This document shows positions 61,239 to 64,000 of a DNA stretch of 64,000 nt, in pieces (positions within the stretch are counted from its first letter, which is position 1; the number at the start of each line of letters is the position of its first letter). This stretch comes from Erysipelotrichaceae bacterium OPF54 (GTDB taxonomy: Bacteria; Bacillota_I; Bacilli_A; Erysipelotrichales; Erysipelotrichaceae), in contig BQKD01000001.1 of NCBI GenBank assembly GCA_022834735.1, positions 2,643,659 to 2,707,658 of the forward strand, in the 5' to 3' direction. Below the pieces are notes generated by a model. That model had not been told where the DNA came from. It did no database searches and was given only the letters and a program-made list of their open reading frames with translations. Position numbers and translations under genes: made by a program.

Positions 61239-61589
61239 TTATTTTCTGACTTCTTTAAGACGAGCTGCCTTACCGGAACGTCCACGCAGATAACGCAGTT
61301 TGTTGCGGCGAACTTTACCCTGGCGAACTACTTCGATATGATCAACGATCGGTGAATGGATCGGGAACTTACGTTCTACACCGATACCGCTGGACATTTT
61401 ACGAACTGTGATGGATTCAGTGATCCCTCCGCCAGTACGTTCTGTAACGACACCTTCATAAACCTGGATACGGCTCTTGTCGCCTTCTTTGATCTTTACG
61501 TGTACACGTACCGTAGCACCTGACTGGAATTCAGGAATGTCTTTTTTCAGCTGAGATTTTGTGATCTCGCGAACTAAATTTAAATTCAT
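61239..61589 (-). CDS. rplS: 50S ribosomal protein L19
   Basis: A 116-residue protein at the 30S-50S interface. It has [16 protein letters not shown], the [13 protein letters not shown] block and the [13 protein letters not shown]... RRNKLRYLR... GKAARLKE end. ATG 61589 after AAGGAGG gives the standard length; the in-frame extension upstream belongs to the leader. It has its own promoter inside the end of trmD. Confidence 0.97.
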   Translation of the reverse strand: MNLNLVREITKSQLKKDIPEFQSGATVRVHVKIKEGDKSRIQVYEGVVTERTGGGITESITVRKMSSGIGVERKFPIHSPIVDHIEVVRQGKVRRNKLRYLRGRSGKAARLKEVRK

Positions 61590-61665
61590 AGTTTCCTCCT
61601 TGTTCATGCTGTGCATTTTCAGATTCATGATTCAAACGATCAGCGGAACCAGCACATTCTTAAAT
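61590..61665 (-). ncRNA. Possible ribosomal protein L19 leader
   Basis: The 5' UTR of rplS, from the promoter to the start codon, contains GTGCTGGTTCCGCTGATCG and a repeated TGAATC/GATTCA that can pair. An L19 leader is known upstream of rplS in Bacillota. The match is from memory and weak. Confidence 0.35.
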
Positions 61666-61694
61666 AGAATAGCACATCGCTATTTTGTTTTCAA
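61666..61694 (-). promoter_or_regulatory. rplS promoter
   Basis: TTGAAA (61689-61694), 17-base spacer, TATTCT (61666-61671) on the minus strand, overlapping the trmD stop. Confidence 0.7.
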
Positions 61695-62399
61695 TATTTC
61701 ACGCACAAGTTTTTGTTCCTGCTCTGTGAGCTTTACTTTTTTGAGCAGGTCAGGACGATAGGAAGCCGTTTTTATGACAGCCTGTTCCCGGCGCCACTTG
61801 CGAATATTTTCATGATGGCCGCTCAGCAGCACATCCGGCACCTTTTTTCCGTCATATTCATACGGCTTGGTATACTGGGGATACTCAAGCAGACCATTCG
61901 AAAAAGAGTCGTCGTCGCTGCTGTCCTGTCTGATGACTCCGGGCAGCAGACGGATGATCGCGTCACACATGACCGCGCACGCCGGTTCGCCGCCAGTCAA
62001 CACAAAATCTCCCAGAGACATCTGGATATCCACATAATCGCGGATCCGTTCATCGAAGCCTTCATAATGGCCGCACAAAAAGATCAGATGGTCTGCCTGC
62101 GCAAGCTGTGTGGCTTTTGTCTGCTGAAACGTTTCTCCCTGCGGCGTCAGCATGATGACCAGGCTGTTTTCTGTACGCACCGCATGGATCGCATCGATGA
62201 TCGGCTGGCACATCAAAAGCATGCCCGCTCCTCCTCCATACGGGGTATCATCCACATGACCGTGCTTTTCCTTCGTATATTTGCGAAAGTCGACCGCTTC
62301 GAAAGAAAACAGGCCTTTTTCATACGCCCTTTTAATGATCGACGTATTCATTAAACCGTCAAAATATTCCGGAAATAAAGTAAGGACCGTAATTTTCAT
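61680..62399 (-). CDS. trmD: tRNA (guanine37-N1)-methyltransferase
   Basis: A 239-residue SPOUT methyltransferase that makes m1G37 and prevents frameshifting. It has LTLFPEYFDG, DDTPYGGGAGM, the trefoil-knot segments LCGHYEGFDER and SLGDFVLTGGEP, and LLSGHHENIRKWRR. It starts 4 bp inside the rimM gene. Confidence 0.97.
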   Translation of the reverse strand: MKITVLTLFPEYFDGLMNTSIIKRAYEKGLFSFEAVDFRKYTKEKHGHVDDTPYGGGAGMLLMCQPIIDAIHAVRTENSLVIMLTPQGETFQQTKATQLAQADHLIFLCGHYEGFDERIRDYVDIQMSLGDFVLTGGEPACAVMCDAIIRLLPGVIRQDSSDDDSFSNGLLEYPQYTKPYEYDGKKVPDVLLSGHHENIRKWRREQAVIKTASYRPDLLKKVKLTEQEQKLVREILKTK

Positions 62400-62884
62400 C
62401 GCAGTCCTTCCATTTCTTCGATCACGATCACTTTATCGCTTACATTGACATCCTTGATAAAGGCGTCCACAAACGGTACCAGAAAGCTGTCTTTCCCGTT
62501 CCGGACCCGAAGAACGAGGTTGGCTCCTGTTTCGAGCAGATCGGTGACAGTGCCTAGTTCTTCGCCCTGCTCGTTTTTTACTGTGCAGCCATTCAGCTCA
62601 TGATAGTAATATTCGTTTTCTTCTGTTTCAGGCAGATCTTCCATACGGATATACAAGCTGTCTCCTTTGAGCTTTTCCGCTTCATCGATCGAATCGATCC
62701 CTTCAAAAAAAGCATAGCCCAGACCTTTCTGCATCCGGAAACGAACGACCTTCAGCGGCGTTTTCTCGTTCAGATACAAAATTCTTCCCTTTTCAAAACG
62801 ATGTCCGGGATCATCTGTATACAAATACAGTTTGCATTCTCCCTTCAGGCCGTGCGTATTGATAATTTTCGCAACTTGAATCAT
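62396..62884 (-). CDS. rimM: Ribosome maturation factor RimM
   Basis: A 162-residue 30S maturation factor that binds S19. The N-terminal RimM domain (VAKIINTHGLKGECKLYLYTDDP) and the C-terminal PRC-barrel (YYHELNGCTVKNEQGEELGTVTDLLETGAN... VPFVDAFIKDV) are complete. ATG 62884 after GGAGG; a longer in-frame start at 62896 would lie in the terminator. It overlaps trmD by 4 bp. Confidence 0.96.
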   Translation of the reverse strand: MIQVAKIINTHGLKGECKLYLYTDDPGHRFEKGRILYLNEKTPLKVVRFRMQKGLGYAFFEGIDSIDEAEKLKGDSLYIRMEDLPETEENEYYYHELNGCTVKNEQGEELGTVTDLLETGANLVLRVRNGKDSFLVPFVDAFIKDVNVSDKVIVIEEMEGLR

Positions 62885-62887
62885 AAA

Positions 62888-62921
62888 TACCTCCAAAAAA
62901 AGGATGCGTTACCGCATCCTA
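62888..62921 (-). terminator. Terminator-like hairpin between khpA and rimM
   Basis: AGGATGCG and CGCATCCT pair around a GTAA loop and are followed on the minus strand by TTTTTTT, directly before the rimM ribosome binding site. It includes the khpA stop codon. It would cut rimM-trmD expression relative to rpsP-khpA. Confidence 0.8.
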
Positions 62922-63167
62922 ATACGCTTCGAATTTTACCGCAATATGTTTGTCTTCATTGCGGGATGCAATGGACATCATCTGGCGCAATGCGCTCGCC
63001 ATGACACCTTTACGTCCGATCAGCCGAGCAACATCTTCACTGTTTGCATATACATACAATGAGATTTCGTTTTCGTTTGAGCTCGACATCGTTTTCACTG
63101 ATAATGATTTTTCGTCATCGACCAGTGGTGCACAAAGATCAAACAGCGTTTTCTCAAGGTCTGTCAT
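62919..63167 (-). CDS. khpA: KH-domain RNA-binding protein KhpA (YlqC)
   Basis: An 82-residue single KH domain with the GxxG loop in LIGRKGVMASALR. In Bacillota KhpA works with KhpB in RNA metabolism and cell-wall growth. It shares a base with the rpsP stop, the conserved rpsP-khpA-rimM-trmD order. Confidence 0.93.
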   Translation of the reverse strand: MTDLEKTLFDLCAPLVDDEKSLSVKTMSSSNENEISLYVYANSEDVARLIGRKGVMASALRQMMSIASRNEDKHIAVKFEAY

Positions 63168-63436
63168 TATTTTCCGGCTTTTTCTTCGTGAAGAGTTTTA
63201 AGCACGCCTTCTTTTGACAGAATCGAACGTACAGTGTCAGTAGGCTGAGCACCGTTCTTGATCCAGCGGATCGCAGCTTCTGTATTCAATTTCACTTTAT
63301 TATCAGCCTTCATCGGATCATATGTTCCGATTTCTTCAATGAAACGGCCGTCACGAGGACTTCTTGAATCAGCAGCTACAATACGGTAGAAAGGATGTCC
63401 CTTTTTACCCATTCTTTTTAAACGTAATTTTACCAT
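63167..63436 (-). CDS. rpsP: 30S ribosomal protein S16
   Basis: An 89-residue protein with [39 protein letters not shown]-like start and [14 protein letters not shown]. It helps assemble the 5' domain of 16S rRNA. It is the first gene of the operon and has a strong promoter. Confidence 0.97.
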   Translation of the reverse strand: MVKLRLKRMGKKGHPFYRIVAADSRSPRDGRFIEEIGTYDPMKADNKVKLNTEAAIRWIKNGAQPTDTVRSILSKEGVLKTLHEEKAGK

Positions 63437-63468
63437 GATTTTATTTTCCTTTCGATTAATGCAGGCTT

Positions 63469-63497
63469 ATTCTAGCAAAAGGAAAATATGGTGTCAA
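63469..63497 (-). promoter_or_regulatory. Promoter of the rpsP operon
   Basis: TTGACA (63492-63497), 17-base spacer, TAGAAT (63469-63474) on the minus strand, 21 bp after the ffh stop. Confidence 0.82.
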
Positions 63498-63518
63498 GTA
63501 TTTTTGCTTTACAGTATC

Positions 63519-64000
63519 CTATTTTTTATTTTTCTTTGATTTTGATTTTTTCTTTTTCTTCGATCCGGCATGTTTGCTGGCACCATATGCCCCGCCGCCT
63601 TTCTGCATTCCCTGCAGCATATTCATGTTCGGAACCCCGGATCCGGATTTCATCATCTTCATCAAGGTCTGCATCTGTTCGACCTGGCTGATCAGACGAT
63701 TGACGTCCATGACCTTTACGCCGGCTCCTTTGGCAATACGCGATTTGCGGCTCGCTTTTAAACAGCTCGGATGCTCTCTTTCATACGGCGTCATCGACTG
63801 AATGATGGCTTCGCTTTTCTTCACGCTGCCGTTGACCTGCTCATCATCGATCTTGCCGCTGATCTTTCCCATGCCCGGGATCATATTGAGCATTTTCTGC
63901 ATCGATCCCATCTTTTTTACCTGGCCGAACTGATCAAGAAGATCGTTGAAAGTAAATATTCCTTCATTCATCCGCTGGACAGCCCGCTTCTGGACCTCTA
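63519..64000 (-). CDS. ffh: Signal recognition particle protein Ffh, C-terminal part
   Basis: The last 160 codons of the SRP GTPase subunit, reading in from the window edge without a start. This is the Met-rich M domain that binds 4.5S RNA and signal peptides: VQKRAVQRMNEG, MIPGMGKI, IIQSMTPYEREHP, SRIAKGAG and VEQMQTLMKMM. It ends in a very Lys-rich tail. The NG GTPase domain lies outside the window. It precedes rpsP, as in many Bacillota. Confidence 0.96.
   Translation of the reverse strand, partial: EVQKRAVQRMNEGIFTFNDLLDQFGQVKKMGSMQKMLNMIPGMGKISGKIDDEQVNGSVKKSEAIIQSMTPYEREHPSCLKASRKSRIAKGAGVKVMDVNRLISQVEQMQTLMKMMKSGSGVPNMNMLQGMQKGGGAYGASKHAGSKKKKKSKSKKNKK

Overview
The window is 64 kb of chromosome from a low-to-mid GC Gram-positive bacterium (Bacillota). 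I place it most probably in the Erysipelotrichaceae or a close relative. The grounds are the 16S sequence as I read it, the trp and arginine-type T-box leaders, the L10 and tetrahydrofolate RNA leaders, and strong AGGAGG ribosome binding sites. The taxonomic call is from memory, not from a search. Nearly all genes are on the minus strand.

Layout: (1) 1-2.2 kb, ribosomal stalk operon rplK-rplA, then an L10 leader and rplJ-rplL (rplL is cut by the window edge). (2) 2.3-8.2 kb, small accessory genes: Sel1 repeat protein, membrane protein, aminoglycoside/choline-kinase-like protein, a structured RNA candidate, an integrase remnant next to tRNA-Glu, a GntR regulator, a metallophosphoesterase and a lipoprotein. 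(3) 7.1-10.7 kb, an amino-acid ABC transporter plus aminotransferase under a T-box whose specifier best fits Arg. (4) 10.7-16.1 kb, UPF0210/ACT pair, a CmpB-type membrane protein, pta, folT under a THF riboswitch, and ferritin. (5) 16.1-21.6 kb, a lactose/cellobiose-type PTS (IIB-IIC-IIA) with an SGNH carbohydrate esterase, divergent from a PRD-type activator, with two palindromic operator candidates between them. (6) folC and ung. (7) 23.6-28.9 kb, rRNA operon 1 (16S-23S-5S, no spacer tRNA). (8) 29-35.8 kb, complete trpEGDCFBA operon behind a Trp T-box; trpC is broken by an 11-bp tandem duplication. (9) 35.8-38.2 kb, an IS1634-like element with 162-bp flanking direct repeats copied from the uvrB end and the trp promoter. 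(10) 38.1-46.2 kb, uvrB and a cell-envelope operon ftsX-M23 hydrolase-ftsE-ftsX-ctp with two FtsX paralogs. (11) 46.6-47.8 kb, a tandemly duplicated tRNA-Ile/tRNA-Ala pair, ybaK and an orphan, structurally compensated 5S rRNA gene. (12) 47.9-52.8 kb, a tightly coupled cassette of TerB-like protein, BrxD-like ATPase and Lhr/BrxHI-like helicase, resembling stress or phage-defence modules. (13) 52.9-58.2 kb, rRNA operon 2, almost identical to operon 1. (14) 58.2-64 kb, housekeeping block dprA, rnhB, rbgA, lepB, rplS, trmD, rimM, khpA, rpsP and ffh (cut by the window edge).

Functionally the window is mainly translation machinery interleaved with amino-acid supply, folate, PTS sugar uptake and cell-wall remodelling genes. 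The accessory elements are clustered in the 24 kb between the two rRNA operons. The strongest candidates for something new are the two-FtsX operon, the TerB/BrxD/BrxHI cassette, the IS with very long target duplication, the double terminator before trpE, and the orphan 5S gene abutting ybaK.
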